From: CAYYKK01 sp046351395
GTDB lineage: Bacteria > Myxococcota_A > Polyangia > Polyangiales > Polyangiaceae
Length of the DNA stretch: 64,000 bases
NCBI GenBank assembly: GCA_046351395.1
Contig: JAXLYP010000013.1
Span: 208,102-272,101 of the forward strand
Direction of reading: 5' to 3'
The translations under genes and the position numbers were made by a program. The notes below the pieces were generated by a model, which saw nothing but the letters and a program-made list of their open reading frames with translations, was not told the DNA's origin and made no database searches. This document shows positions 39,176 to 48,595 of this stretch, in pieces (the stretch's first letter is position 1; each line of letters begins with the position of its first letter).

Positions 39176-40738
39176 ATGGACCCCCGGGTGATGCGATCGG
39201 CGCTCCGACGCTCCACCGCGGCGGTCGTGCTCGCGGGCGCCGCGTGCGGCGATGGCGCCGCGACCCAGCCCGCGCCGGTCGCGAGCGCGCCCGCGCCCGT
39301 CGACCCGAGCGCGAGCGCGCCGCCGCGCGACGCGGCGCCCGCCGACGCGGGCACGGACGTGGTGTTCGAGATCCGCGACGCGGCCACGAAGGCGCCCATG
39401 CCGGGCAAGCTCACGTTCGTGGGCGTCGACGGGACGGCGTCCCCGCTCTTCACCACGAGCGACGTCGCGCTCGAGCAGGATCGGTCGATGCGCGCGTTCA
39501 ACCGCGTGATGACCCTGTCCGGCGACGGGCGGCTCCAGATCCCGAAGGGGCGCTACGACGTGTACGTCACGCGCGGCCCCGCCTGGTCGATGCACCTCGA
39601 GCGGGGCCTCGAGCTCGGCGGCAAGGAGGTGACGATCGAGGCGGAGCTCACGCGCGAGATCGACACCACCGGCTGGATCTCCGGCGACTTCCACGTCCAC
39701 GCGGAGCGCTCCTTCGACTCCAAGGTCCCGATGAGGGCGCGCGTGTACGAGTTCATCGCCGAGGGGGTCGACCTGCTCGTCGCGACGGATCACAACGCGG
39801 TCGCCGATTACGCGCCGATCATCCGGGAGCTCGGGGTCGACGATCGCATCGCGAGCCTCCGCGGGGACGAGATCACCACGAGGGACTGGGGGCACTTTGG
39901 GACGTTCCCGCTCGACGAGGGCGCGACCGCGTTCCCCGCGAAGGGCCGGACGCCCGCGGCGATCTTCGCGGACGTCCGCGAGCACGCGCCCAAGGCGCTC
40001 ATCGACGTGAACCACCCGAGGTTCGACCGCGGGCTCGGCTATTTTCGGACGGGCATCTTCGACCGCACGCAGGCGAAGTTCGGTCGGAGCGGCGCGTCGC
40101 TCGACTTCGACGCGGTCGAGGTCCTGAACGGGTACGAAGGCTCGAGCCCCGTGCAGGTCGACGAGGTGATGAAGGACTGGTTCGCCCTCATCGCGCACGG
40201 CTACCTCGTCACCGCGATGGGCAACAGCGACACGCACCACCTCGACGCGAGCCTCGCGGGCTACCCGCGGAACTTCATCCCCGTGCGCGCCGCCGTCGGA
40301 TCTCCCGCGCTCGCGGGCGAGGTCGTGGAGGCCATCCGCGGCAAGCGATCGTTCCTCACCACCGCTCCGTTCGTCGCGGCGACCGTGGGCGGCGCGACCA
40401 TCGGGGACACCGTGCGCGCGGTCGAGGGCCGCGTGACCGTTCACGTCCGCGTGCGCGCCGCGAGCTGGGTCGGGCTCGACGCGCTCTCGATCTACGCGGG
40501 CGGGGCGGTCGTCGCGACGCGCCCGCTCTCGGGGCGCGACCCGCTGCGCTTCGACGACGACATCACCGTCGACGCTCCCGGAGACACGTTCGTCGTCGCG
40601 CGGGTCGAAGGGAAGGAGCCGCTCCCCCTCGTCGTGGGCGATGGCGCGAAGTACGTCGCCTATCCGCTCGCCGTCACGAACCCGATCTGGATCGACGGGG
40701 ACGGAGACGGCCGGTTCACGCCACCCTCCGGCCGATGA
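39176..40738 (+). CDS. PHP-domain metallohydrolase lipoprotein (CehA/McbA-like)
   Basis: 520 residues. Signal with lipobox VVLAGAACGD and an Ala/Pro linker, a carboxypeptidase-regulatory-like beta domain (about 55-150), then a PHP-type metal site: GDFHVHAERS, VATDHNAVADY, GDEITT, DVNHPRFDRG and MGNSDTHH. The CehA/McbA family includes a carbaryl esterase and related hydrolases; the substrate here is unknown. A second ATG at 39191 is equally possible as start. Confidence 0.87.
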   Translation: MDPRVMRSALRRSTAAVVLAGAACGDGAATQPAPVASAPAPVDPSASAPPRDAAPADAGTDVVFEIRDAATKAPMPGKLTFVGVDGTASPLFTTSDVALEQDRSMRAFNRVMTLSGDGRLQIPKGRYDVYVTRGPAWSMHLERGLELGGKEVTIEAELTREIDTTGWISGDFHVHAERSFDSKVPMRARVYEFIAEGVDLLVATDHNAVADYAPIIRELGVDDRIASLRGDEITTRDWGHFGTFPLDEGATAFPAKGRTPAAIFADVREHAPKALIDVNHPRFDRGLGYFRTGIFDRTQAKFGRSGASLDFDAVEVLNGYEGSSPVQVDEVMKDWFALIAHGYLVTAMGNSDTHHLDASLAGYPRNFIPVRAAVGSPALAGEVVEAIRGKRSFLTTAPFVAATVGGATIGDTVRAVEGRVTVHVRVRAASWVGLDALSIYAGGAVVATRPLSGRDPLRFDDDITVDAPGDTFVVARVEGKEPLPLVVGDGAKYVAYPLAVTNPIWIDGDGDGRFTPPSGR

Positions 40739-40860
40739 GATTGGCGCGCGCTCCGGCCGAGCTCGTCGGTATCGGCCGCGGGCGAGGGGAAGCCGCCGCG
40801 GAGGAGGGCAGGGCGCTCGCGCCTTGACGGCTCCCAGGGCGGGGGGCATCTCGACGCTGG

Positions 40861-42462
40861 ATGCTCCGGGACCTCGACCTCCTCGTCGTCGACGCGCAAG
40901 CGACCGGCGCGTCGCCGAAGCACGGCGCGGTGCTCGAGCTCGCGCACGCCGTCACGCGCGCGTCGCTCCGCGAGCCGCCCGAGGTTCGCGCGCACTGGGT
41001 CGAGCTCCCGCCGGGCGTGCGGGTCTCGCGCGTCGTCCGCGAGCTCACGGGCTACACGGACGGGTGCCGCGCCGACGCGAAGCCCGCGCGAGACGCGTGG
41101 GGCGAGATCGCGTCCTCCGCGGCGGCCCTCGGCGTCGGCGTCGCCCCGACGATCATCCACTTCGCCCAATTCGAGACTCCGTTCCTCGTCGATCTGCACG
41201 CGCGGTTCGGCGCGGGATCGCCGTTCCCGCTCGACATCGTGTGCCTGCACGCCGTCGCGCGCCGGCTCTACCCGGATCTCCCGCGCTCGAACATCCGCGC
41301 GCTCGCGGGCTTCCTCGGCCACACGACGCCGCACGAGCGGCGGGCACGCGGCCACGTCCTCGCGACGGCGCACGTCTGGTCGATCCTCTCGGAGCGGCTC
41401 GCCGAGCGGGGCATCACGACGTGGGAGGCGATGGCGGACTTCCTCGGCGCGACGCCCTCGCGCCGGAGCCGACGCACGTACCCGATGGACAAGGCCCTCC
41501 GCGCCGCGCTACCCGACGCGCCCGGCGTGTACCGCTTCAAGCGCTCGAACGGGGACGTGCTCTACGTCGGCAAGGCGACGAGCCTGAAGAAGCGCGTCGC
41601 CTCGCACTACACGGGCGCGAAGCGCGCGCCGTCGCGCGCGCAGGAGATGCTCACCCAGGCGCTCGACATCGACTACACCGTCGCGCCGACCCCGCTCGAC
41701 GCCGCGCTCCTCGAGGTCGCGGAGATCAAGCGGCTCGATCCGCCGTACAACGTCCACCTGCGCGATCGCCGCGCCTGGTTCGCTTCGCGCGCGCTCGACG
41801 ACGCATCCGAGGTGGTCTCCGACCTCCACCCGTTCGGGCCGCTCCCCGCGCCGAACACGGCGTACGGCCTCGGCGCGCTCCTCGCGTTCCGAAGGACGGG
41901 GGAGGCGCCGCCGCTCCTCCGCGCGCGAGCGATGCAGGTCCCGCTCGCGTTCGCCCCCGACGAGCGCACGTTCCGCGACGCGTTCGCGGCGTTCGTCGAG
42001 GCGCACGCCCTCGGCCCCCGGCGCTCGGGGGGCCGGGATGCCGCGCTCCACCGCGTCGCCGCGCGCCTCTCGCTCCGGGAGGAGGCGGAGCCGGAGACCC
42101 CGACGGAGGACGTGCGCGCGTGGGACGCCCCGCGCGTGCTCCGGCACATCGAGCGGAGCGCGGGCGCGGGTGCGCGCGCCCTCGCGCGAGCGCGCTGGCT
42201 CACCGTCCTCGCGGGAGCCCACGTCCACGTCGTGGACGGCGGCGTCGCGCGCGCGTTCGAGCCGCTCGATCCGTCCCCGACGGCGCGCGCGCGCAAGGCG
42301 GGCTTCGACGGCGCGCGGTACGACTGGCTGCGCGTGCTGAACACCGAGCTCAAGCGCGTCGCGGCGAGCGGCGGCGACGTCCGCGTCGACGTGCGCACCG
42401 CGCGGGGCTCGGTGACGCGGCTCGAGGGGCCGCGGCTCGCCGCGTTGCTCGCGCGCTCCTAG
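40861..42462 (+). CDS. DEDD-fold and GIY-YIG nuclease fusion, exonuclease site degenerate
   Basis: 533 residues. The N-terminal 180 residues have the DnaQ-like exonuclease fold, but the acidic residues are altered: DAQATG where DxE is usual, FETPFL where the second Asp is expected, and RARGHVLAT where the third Asp lies. The middle (about 215-300) is an UvrC/Cho-like GIY-YIG domain with GVYRFKRSNGDVLYVGKA, LKKRVASHY and the catalytic Glu region EVAEIKRLDPPYN. The C-terminal 200 residues have no family I recognise. Intact homologues in actinobacteria are DNA-repair nucleases. It is convergent with the next gene. Confidence 0.85.
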   Translation: MLRDLDLLVVDAQATGASPKHGAVLELAHAVTRASLREPPEVRAHWVELPPGVRVSRVVRELTGYTDGCRADAKPARDAWGEIASSAAALGVGVAPTIIHFAQFETPFLVDLHARFGAGSPFPLDIVCLHAVARRLYPDLPRSNIRALAGFLGHTTPHERRARGHVLATAHVWSILSERLAERGITTWEAMADFLGATPSRRSRRTYPMDKALRAALPDAPGVYRFKRSNGDVLYVGKATSLKKRVASHYTGAKRAPSRAQEMLTQALDIDYTVAPTPLDAALLEVAEIKRLDPPYNVHLRDRRAWFASRALDDASEVVSDLHPFGPLPAPNTAYGLGALLAFRRTGEAPPLLRARAMQVPLAFAPDERTFRDAFAAFVEAHALGPRRSGGRDAALHRVAARLSLREEAEPETPTEDVRAWDAPRVLRHIERSAGAGARALARARWLTVLAGAHVHVVDGGVARAFEPLDPSPTARARKAGFDGARYDWLRVLNTELKRVAASGGDVRVDVRTARGSVTRLEGPRLAALLARS

Positions 42463-42475
42463 GGGTGGGCAGGAG

Positions 42476-43390
42476 CTACTGGATCCGCATCGTGCAGAGC
42501 TTCTCGAGCCACGGCGCGATGCGATCCTTCGCGGCGAGCGCGCGCCGGTCGATGAACCGCGCGTTGCACTCGATGGCCTGATCGCCGCCGTACTCGGTGC
42601 TGATGCTCTTCTTCACGACCTTCACCTCGAGCGAGTACTCGCTCTCCACGACGAGGACGAAGCCGTCGGTCGTCTTCTCTTGCTTCGTCACCTTGCCGGT
42701 CGCGTCCTTCACCTCCTCCTCCATCGACGGCATGGAGTAGCGCTGCATGACGCTGAGCGACGGGCCCTCCTTGGCGTTCGGCGTCTTCTTCCAGTTGAGG
42801 AACACGGAGAGCTCCTTGTCCGTGCTCTCGAGGTTCTCGGGGAGGTCGAGCGTCACCGAGTGATCGGCGGCGCCATAGCTCCCGAACTTGAACGTGTGCG
42901 GGGAGGTCGAGAGCTGGGTGATCGACGCGACCTTCTCGAGCTGCTCGCGCTTCGCCTCCTCCTTCAACGTCTCGATCGCCTTCTTGAACGCCGGGTCTCT
43001 CAACTTCAGCGACATCGCGCAGTCGCGCGGCGAATCCTTGTCGCGGAGGCAGCTCGTGAGCTGCCAGAACGTCGGCGACGCGTCCCGCAGGAGGACGACC
43101 ATCGTCTTGACGCACGTGTCGACCGGCTCCGGCTCGTCGCCCATCGACTCGATGTCGAGCTCGTACGAGTGCACCGACATCGCGTCCTTCAGGCCGGCCT
43201 TGTCGAGCTTCGCGCAGAGCTTCGTCGCGTCCTCGGCGCGCGACTTCGCGCGCTCCTCCGAGCTCACGGGCGCCGCGGTCGAGTCATCGTCGAGCGAGAC
43301 GGACGACTTCGTCTTCGCCTTGTCGCCGCACCCGGCGCCCGCCCAAAGGACGAGCGCCCCACACCCGATCACCGCTCCCCATCGACGCAC
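42476..43390 (-). CDS. Lipoprotein of unknown function
   Basis: 304 residues. Lipoprotein signal (ALVLWAGAGCGD), then a charged, Lys/Glu-rich domain (KEEAKREQLEKVASITQL) and a beta-rich half (HSVTLDLPENL, FVLVVESEYSLEVKVV). The start is taken at a GTG seven bases after GGGAG; a GTG two codons upstream is possible. No family recognised. It is convergent with the GIY-YIG gene (13 bp gap). Confidence 0.77.
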   Translation of the reverse strand: MRRWGAVIGCGALVLWAGAGCGDKAKTKSSVSLDDDSTAAPVSSEERAKSRAEDATKLCAKLDKAGLKDAMSVHSYELDIESMGDEPEPVDTCVKTMVVLLRDASPTFWQLTSCLRDKDSPRDCAMSLKLRDPAFKKAIETLKEEAKREQLEKVASITQLSTSPHTFKFGSYGAADHSVTLDLPENLESTDKELSVFLNWKKTPNAKEGPSLSVMQRYSMPSMEEEVKDATGKVTKQEKTTDGFVLVVESEYSLEVKVVKKSISTEYGGDQAIECNARFIDRRALAAKDRIAPWLEKLCTMRIQ

Positions 43391-43477
43391 GCGCACGCTC
43401 CCGTCCGAACCCCGCGCGGATGCTACCCACAATTCAGCGCGGTCGCGACGCTCTCGGCGAGCGGCGCGCTCCGGGGG

Positions 43478-44782
43478 TCAGAAGCCCTTCTTCATGATGA
43501 GCACGGCGTCGCGCTCCACCTCGTAGGCAGACTCGGTGATGATCGCCATGCACGTGTGATCGCGGACGGAGATGACGCGGAACTCGGCGTAGAGCTCGTC
43601 CGGATAGTCGTCGATCGGACCGTCGATCTTGAGCTGGTCGTACTGGCCAGGCCGGTCGTCTTCGACGAGGGCGCGACGCGACGCGAAGTACCCGGCGCCG
43701 CCCAAATTCTCGACCCATTTGTCGGTCCGCTCGACCGCGAGGAAGCGGTTGCCGGGCTGGACGCCGTCCTTCTCGCCGCGATCGAGGAAGACCACCTGGT
43801 TCCCGCCGAAGAACGCGTTCGGGTAGATCGAGGTCATGATGCGCGCCTCGACGTACTTCTCGTTCGTCACGGGCGGCACGACGTCGAACTTTCGGGCGAC
43901 GCGCCCGACCAGGTTGCCGCGCTCGATCGTGTCGATCGTCTCCGTGATGCGCGCCCGCGCGATGTGGGTCTTGTTGTTGATCTTGTCGACCACGACCGTC
44001 CCGCGCACGCTCACGAGCTCTCCGGGCGCGTCCGCCTCTTCGCCCTTCCACGTCTTCAGCACGCGGAAGATGCTGAGCTCGTCGCCGAGCTCGACCTTCA
44101 CGTCGTCGTCGAGCTGGATGTACACCTCGATCTCGTTGTCGACGATCATGTGCTCCGAGGGGCTGCCGACGAGCTCACCCCACGTGTCGCGGTCGGGGTC
44201 GTCGACCCAGCCGTAGTCCCGGAGGAAGATCGTCTCCGGCGCGACCGCGCGATCCATCCCGCCGAGGTGGAAGTCGGTGTCGCGCAGGCGGATGCGATCG
44301 CCCGGGTAGATCCAGTGCGGGTTCAGGATCTGGGGGTTCTGCGCCCAGAGCTGAGGCCACTTGTAAGGCGAGTTGTAATACTGACCCGAGATGCTCCAGA
44401 GCGTGTCGCCGCGCCGGACCGTGTGCGACTGCGGGACGGCGCCGCCCTCGAGGACGTATTGGCCGTTCTTGTTGCCCGAGAGCCCCGCGCGTCCGCCGCC
44501 TCGCTTGTTGAAGTCGAACCCGTCGGAGGAGTTCGAAGTGTCCGTCGTCGCGTGGGAGCTCGAGCCGAGGTGCCCCTCGAGATCCACGCCCGGCGCGGGC
44601 ACGCCCTGCGGCTGGTACGTCGTGGTCGTCTGCGAGCCCCCGGCGTTCGGGTTCGCGGCGGGGATGGGGCCGCTGCCCGCCTGTGGCGCCTCTTGCGCGA
44701 GGGCCACGCCCGGCGCCGCGAGGAGCAGGGGAGCGAGGGCGAACAAGCTTCGTGCCGATGGAGAGCGTGAAGGTCGACGCAT
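43478..44782 (-). CDS. LysM peptidoglycan-binding protein
   Basis: 434 residues. Signal peptide (LFALAPLLLAAPGVALAQ), a Gly/Thr/Ser-rich linker, then a LysM domain near 120-170 (SHTVRRGDTLWSISGQYYNS, LNPHWIYPGDRIRL). The C-terminal 260 residues form a beta-rich domain (VKVELGDELSIFRVL, RGTVVVDKINNKTHIARARI) of unknown type. A second possible ATG lies at 44800. It is 75 bp downstream of a CpoB-like gene on the same strand, so the two may act together at the cell wall. Confidence 0.87.
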   Translation of the reverse strand: MRRPSRSPSARSLFALAPLLLAAPGVALAQEAPQAGSGPIPAANPNAGGSQTTTTYQPQGVPAPGVDLEGHLGSSSHATTDTSNSSDGFDFNKRGGGRAGLSGNKNGQYVLEGGAVPQSHTVRRGDTLWSISGQYYNSPYKWPQLWAQNPQILNPHWIYPGDRIRLRDTDFHLGGMDRAVAPETIFLRDYGWVDDPDRDTWGELVGSPSEHMIVDNEIEVYIQLDDDVKVELGDELSIFRVLKTWKGEEADAPGELVSVRGTVVVDKINNKTHIARARITETIDTIERGNLVGRVARKFDVVPPVTNEKYVEARIMTSIYPNAFFGGNQVVFLDRGEKDGVQPGNRFLAVERTDKWVENLGGAGYFASRRALVEDDRPGQYDQLKIDGPIDDYPDELYAEFRVISVRDHTCMAIITESAYEVERDAVLIMKKGF

Positions 44783-44857
44783 GGTGGTCACTTTCTGCAT
44801 GATGAGCGCCGTTCGGGCGGTCTTCCCTGGCGCTCTCGGGCTCGGTCTTCCGCGCAT

Positions 44858-45616
44858 TCAGGAGTTCAGTCGCTTCGCCGCGGCGCTCTTCGGATAGTCC
44901 GCCTTGAGGCGCTTCCTAGCGTCCGCTGCTTTGTCTTTCTCACCCAACTTTTCGTACGCCCGCCCGAGGTCGTAGAGCGCGTCCGGCGCTTTGTCTGCGG
45001 CGGGGCTCGCCTCGGCGACGCGCCGGAGCAGGTCGACGGCGTTCGTGTAGTCGCCCTTCTGGTACGCGCAGTTGCCCGCGTAGTACGTCGCGTCGAGCAG
45101 CTTCGGATGGTCAGGGTACTTGACCATGAACGACGTGAAGCTCGTGAGCGCGTCGCCCCAGCTCTTCTTGTCGAACTGCTCCTTCGCCTTCGCGAAGTCC
45201 CCCGCGGCGGCCTCCGTGCTCGGGGCCTTCGGATCGACGGTCTCCTCGACGATCGTGCCCTTCGACGTCGTGCGGATGATCGTGCGCGGCCCGTCGTCCG
45301 GCGGCGGCGCGTCGTCCTTCCCCGCGTTCGGCGTGAGCTTGACGACCTGGAGATCCGGGCGATCCGTGTCGTCCGTCGACGCGGGCTTCGGGGGCTCGTA
45401 CCCCTTCAGGCTGCCCGACTTGATCTCGAGCGCGTCCATGCGCTCCCCGAGCGCCGCGTTCTCGGCGCGGAGCCCGGCGAGCTCCGTCCGCAGCGTCGCG
45501 AGATCCTTCTGGAGCGCGTCCGTCTGGGGCGCGCAGCCGAGTGAACCCACGATCAGCGCCGCCCCTGCGATCGCAGGGAGGCACGACGAACGGCGGGCGG
45601 ATCGGTGGAGGTACAT
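44858..45616 (-). CDS. CpoB/YbgF-like coiled-coil TPR lipoprotein
   Basis: 252 residues. Lipoprotein signal (AALIVGSLGCAP), an N-terminal coiled coil (LQKDLATLRTELAGLRAENA), an acidic Pro-rich linker, and TPR repeats at about 145-252 (FDKKSWGDALTSFTSFMVKYP, YDLGRAYEKLGEKDKA). Coiled coil plus TPR is the layout of CpoB, which coordinates Tol-Pal with peptidoglycan synthesis in E. coli. No tol or pal gene is in the window, so the name is by architecture only. Confidence 0.82.
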   Translation of the reverse strand: MYLHRSARRSSCLPAIAGAALIVGSLGCAPQTDALQKDLATLRTELAGLRAENAALGERMDALEIKSGSLKGYEPPKPASTDDTDRPDLQVVKLTPNAGKDDAPPPDDGPRTIIRTTSKGTIVEETVDPKAPSTEAAAGDFAKAKEQFDKKSWGDALTSFTSFMVKYPDHPKLLDATYYAGNCAYQKGDYTNAVDLLRRVAEASPAADKAPDALYDLGRAYEKLGEKDKAADARKRLKADYPKSAAAKRLNS

Positions 45617-45685
45617 CCTCCCCGAGCGTAGTGACCGCCCCGCGGCGGGCCAACATTCCTGCGGCCTCGGCGGTCGTCGGCGGGG

Positions 45686-45955
45686 TCACCCTCCGTGCAG
45701 ACGGAGCTTCGGATCGCGCGTCGCGCGGTCGACGGCGGCGAGGATCTCGCGCGCGTGTCGGAGGAAGACCTCGCCGCTCGGGAGCAGGCGCATCCCCTTC
45801 GGAGTGCGGGCGAACAGCGCGACCCCGAGCTCCGCCTCGAGGTCGCGGATCTGGCGCGTGACTGGCGGCTGGGAGATCGCGAGGCGACGGGCGGCGCGGC
45901 TCACGTTCGCCTCCTCGGCGACCGCGACGAACGAACGGAGCTGCACGAGGCTCAC
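45686..45955 (-). CDS. LysR-type DNA-binding domain alone
   Basis: 89 residues. A complete LysR winged helix-turn-helix (LRSFVAVAEEANVSRAARRL, SQPPVTRQIRDLEAELGVAL, FARTPKGMRLLPSG) and linker helix, but the 200-residue ligand-binding half is absent. The stop at 45686 is followed by 69 bp and then the CpoB-like gene, so no room remains for the missing part. Either a truncated gene or a stand-alone DNA-binding protein. It is divergent from the gene at 46000. Confidence 0.8.
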   Translation of the reverse strand: MSLVQLRSFVAVAEEANVSRAARRLAISQPPVTRQIRDLEAELGVALFARTPKGMRLLPSGEVFLRHAREILAAVDRATRDPKLRLHGG

Positions 45956-45999
45956 GGGCGCGAGCGTAGCACTTCGGATGGCCTACGATGGAGCGTCGC

Positions 46000-46533
46000 A
46001 TGAGCCTCATCACGGTGACGTCGCCGCTCTCTGCGCTGAACCCGAAGGTCTGGGTGGAGGAGGGGCGACTCCACGCGCGGACCAACCTCTTCCTGATGAT
46101 CCTCTGTCTGTTCTTCTGGCAGCGGACCGTGATCGTCGACCGGCGCGAGCGGACCGTGCTCGTCCGGAGCCGCTTCCTCTGGCTGCTCGAGAACACGCGA
46201 GTGATCCCGTTCTCCGAGATCGACCACCTCTACTATCGCTACAACCGCGTCTCGACGGGCTGGGACATGATGGGGCGGGACACGGACTCGCTCGAGTCGT
46301 TCAGCGTGGGCCTCTCGCTCGAGGACGGGAGCGAGGTGAACCTGCTCGCGTTCCGCGGTGATGGCACGGGGATGACGGGCGTGAGCGGCGTCCTCATGGG
46401 GGACTCGCTCGTCGACACCGAGGGGGATCAGGAGGGCGCGTCCCTCGGGTTCGTCGATCAGCTGCAGCGGTTCACGGGCAAGTCGCTCGGTAAGCGCCGC
46501 CGCTTCGGGTACGAGAAGAACGACTTTCGCTGA
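46000..46533 (+). CDS. Membrane protein of unknown function
   Basis: 177 residues. One hydrophobic segment (LFLMILCLFFWQRTVIVD, about 30-47) then a beta-rich, PH-like stretch (RTVLVRSRFLWLLENTRVIPF, IDHLYYRYNRV). Start at ATG 46000 has GGAG nine bases upstream; an ATG at 45988 is also possible. It ends 47 bp before mdh and may be co-transcribed with it. No family recognised. Confidence 0.75.
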   Translation: MSLITVTSPLSALNPKVWVEEGRLHARTNLFLMILCLFFWQRTVIVDRRERTVLVRSRFLWLLENTRVIPFSEIDHLYYRYNRVSTGWDMMGRDTDSLESFSVGLSLEDGSEVNLLAFRGDGTGMTGVSGVLMGDSLVDTEGDQEGASLGFVDQLQRFTGKSLGKRRRFGYEKNDFR

Positions 46534-46580
46534 GCGAGAGGACCCAGGCGCGCGTGCGGGTGTGCTAGGGAGCGGCCACC

Positions 46581-47522
46581 ATGGCAACTCGCAAAAAGAT
46601 CGCGTTGATTGGGGCTGGAAACATCGGCGGTGAGCTCGCGAACCTCGCGGCCGCGAGGGAGCTCGGGGACGTCCTCCTCTTCGACATCCCGGCGAAGAGC
46701 GACTTCGCGAAGGGCAAGGCCCTCGACCTCGAGCAGAACGGCGCCGTGATCGGCACGGACGTCTCGGTCCGCGGCACGAGCGACTGGCGCGACTGCGCCG
46801 GCGCGGACGTGATCATCGTGACGGCGGGCGTGCCGCGCAAGCCCGGCCAGAGCCGGGACGACCTCGTCGCCATCAACCTCCCGATCATCCGCAGCGTCGC
46901 GGACGGCGCGAAGGAGCACTGTCCGAACGCGTTCGTCATCGTGATCTCGAACCCGCTCGACGCGATGGTGTACGAGTTCCAGCGCCGCACGGGCTTCCCG
47001 AAGAACAAGGTCGTCGGCATGGCCGGCGTCCTCGACTCCGCGCGCTTCTCGCTGTTCCTCGCGCGCGAGACCGGCCTGCACGCGCGCGACATCCGCGCGA
47101 TGGTCCTCGGCGGCCACGGCGACGACATGGTCCCCATCCTCTCCGCGACGACGGTGAACGGCGTCCCGCTCACGCACTTCGTGGCGAAGGAGAAGCTCGA
47201 CGCGATCGTCGCGCGCACGCGCACGGGTGGCGGCGAGATCGTCAAGCTGATGGGCACGAGCGCGTACTACGCGCCCGCGTCGAGCGCGATCGTGATGGCC
47301 GAGGCGTACCTCCGGGACGAGAAGCGCCTCCTCCCCGTCGCCGCGTACCTGGACGGGCAATACGGCTACAAGGACATCTACATGGGCGTCCCCGTCGTCC
47401 TCGGCGGGAACGGCGTCGAGAAGATCGTCGAGCTCGACCTGACCGCGGACGAGAAGGCGATGCTCGCGAAGAGCGCCGCGAGCGTCCAGGGCATCATCGA
47501 CGTCGTGAAGAAGTCCGCCTGA
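46581..47522 (+). CDS. mdh: Malate dehydrogenase (LDH-like)
   Basis: 313 residues. Oxidises malate to oxaloacetate with NAD in the citric acid cycle. It shows the NAD-binding GAGNIGG, the substrate loop GVPRKPGQSRDDL with the Arg that selects oxaloacetate over pyruvate, SNPLDAMVY, the catalytic Asp-His pair with VLDSARF and GGHGDDMVP. Length and motifs fit the LDH-like MDH group found in many bacteria. Followed by a terminator-like palindrome. Confidence 0.96.
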   Translation: MATRKKIALIGAGNIGGELANLAAARELGDVLLFDIPAKSDFAKGKALDLEQNGAVIGTDVSVRGTSDWRDCAGADVIIVTAGVPRKPGQSRDDLVAINLPIIRSVADGAKEHCPNAFVIVISNPLDAMVYEFQRRTGFPKNKVVGMAGVLDSARFSLFLARETGLHARDIRAMVLGGHGDDMVPILSATTVNGVPLTHFVAKEKLDAIVARTRTGGGEIVKLMGTSAYYAPASSAIVMAEAYLRDEKRLLPVAAYLDGQYGYKDIYMGVPVVLGGNGVEKIVELDLTADEKAMLAKSAASVQGIIDVVKKSA

Positions 47523-47538
47523 AGTGCGGCCCACGCGA

Positions 47539-47560
47539 GGGCGGAGCGCGCGCTCCGCCC
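47539..47560. terminator. 22-bp perfect palindrome between convergent genes
   Basis: GGGCGGAGCGC and its exact complement GCGCTCCGCCC abut with no spacer, 16 bp after the mdh stop and 7 bp before the stop of the convergent gene. A stem of 8-9 bp with a small loop would form on either strand. Confidence 0.6.
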
Positions 47561-47567
47561 CGCGCGG

Positions 47568-48536
47568 TCATGCGTCGGCGCAGGGGAAGACGAGCGCGTA
47601 CGCGTGCGGGGACGTGGTGAAGACGATCGTCTTCTTCCGCTTCGGCCCCGCGCCCCCGCACATCGCGCCCTTCTTGACGGCCTCGTACCAGGGCATCGAC
47701 TGCCAGTTCTTCGCGTCGCTCACGAACTCGGGCACGACGAGGTCGAGCTCGACGTAGCGCTTGCCGGAGAGCTCGTCCAAGTCCTTCGCGAAGCTCCACG
47801 CCTCGCGGCCCGGCGTGGGCGAGACGTCGTTGTGGATGGCGCCGCCGTACGTGAGGATCATCTTGTCGGGGGACTTCTTCTTGTTCTCCTCGAAGTAGAC
47901 CTTCGTCGCGGCCGTCATCCCGTGGGTGATCGTGAGGAGCCACTCGATGGGGCGGTCCTCCCCGGCCTTGTCGATGCGATCGAGATCCGCGCACGTGAGG
48001 TGGAGGCCATCCGCCGCGATGCCGAGGTTCTTCGCCGTCTTGCCGAGCGTGACGAACTCGTTCTGGTTCTCGTCCGACTGCGTCTTGATGATCTCCTTCT
48101 GATCGGTCGTGGCCTTCTCGATCTTCTTCGCGCCACACTTCTGATCGGGGATCGGGATCTCGACGACCAAGCCGCTCGCCTTGTCCTTCAACGTGGGCAG
48201 GAGGACCTCCGTGAAGCGCTTCGTCACCGAGGCGACCGCGCCGCCGCCCTTCTGCGCGTGCGTCTCGCCCACCGCGAGGATGAGGGGCTTGTCCTCGAGC
48301 ACGGCGGCGAGCGCGAGCGCGGGGCTGTCGTACCCCTTGCAGGGGAGTCCGCCGCAGTCGATCGGCGCCTCGGCGGCGGCCGCGGGCGCGCTGGACGCCG
48401 CGGGCGGCGGGCTCGAGGTGACGGGGCGCGCGCTCGTGGTGTCGGGCTTCGCGGCGGTGTCGCCGCACCCGATCCCGACGAGCGACGACGACAGGGCGAC
48501 CGCGGCGAGGAGCGACTTCACACACGGAATATCCAC
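47568..48536 (-). CDS. Lipoprotein with GExH motif (ChaN/EreA-like fold possible)
   Basis: 322 residues. Signal with lipobox SLVGIGCGD, an Ala/Pro linker, then LILAVGETHAQKGGGAVAS near residue 90, which carries the GExH motif of ChaN-type heme-binding lipoproteins and erythromycin-esterase-like enzymes, VVEIPIPDQ, and later YGGAIHNDV. Mature Cys residues (DCGGLPC, KCGAK, TCAD, MCGGA, PCADA) are notable. I see too little to choose between the two families. GTG at 48536 follows GAGG. Confidence 0.6.
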   Translation of the reverse strand: MDIPCVKSLLAAVALSSSLVGIGCGDTAAKPDTTSARPVTSSPPPAASSAPAAAAEAPIDCGGLPCKGYDSPALALAAVLEDKPLILAVGETHAQKGGGAVASVTKRFTEVLLPTLKDKASGLVVEIPIPDQKCGAKKIEKATTDQKEIIKTQSDENQNEFVTLGKTAKNLGIAADGLHLTCADLDRIDKAGEDRPIEWLLTITHGMTAATKVYFEENKKKSPDKMILTYGGAIHNDVSPTPGREAWSFAKDLDELSGKRYVELDLVVPEFVSDAKNWQSMPWYEAVKKGAMCGGAGPKRKKTIVFTTSPHAYALVFPCADA

Positions 48537-48595
48537 GGAACCTCGGAGGTCGACAAGCGCTGGAAGCGGCCGCCGAGGCCGACTATGCCCCCGCC

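Noticed and set aside
44858..45616. Tol-Pal operon
   Set aside because: The CpoB-like protein has no tol or pal neighbours in the window.
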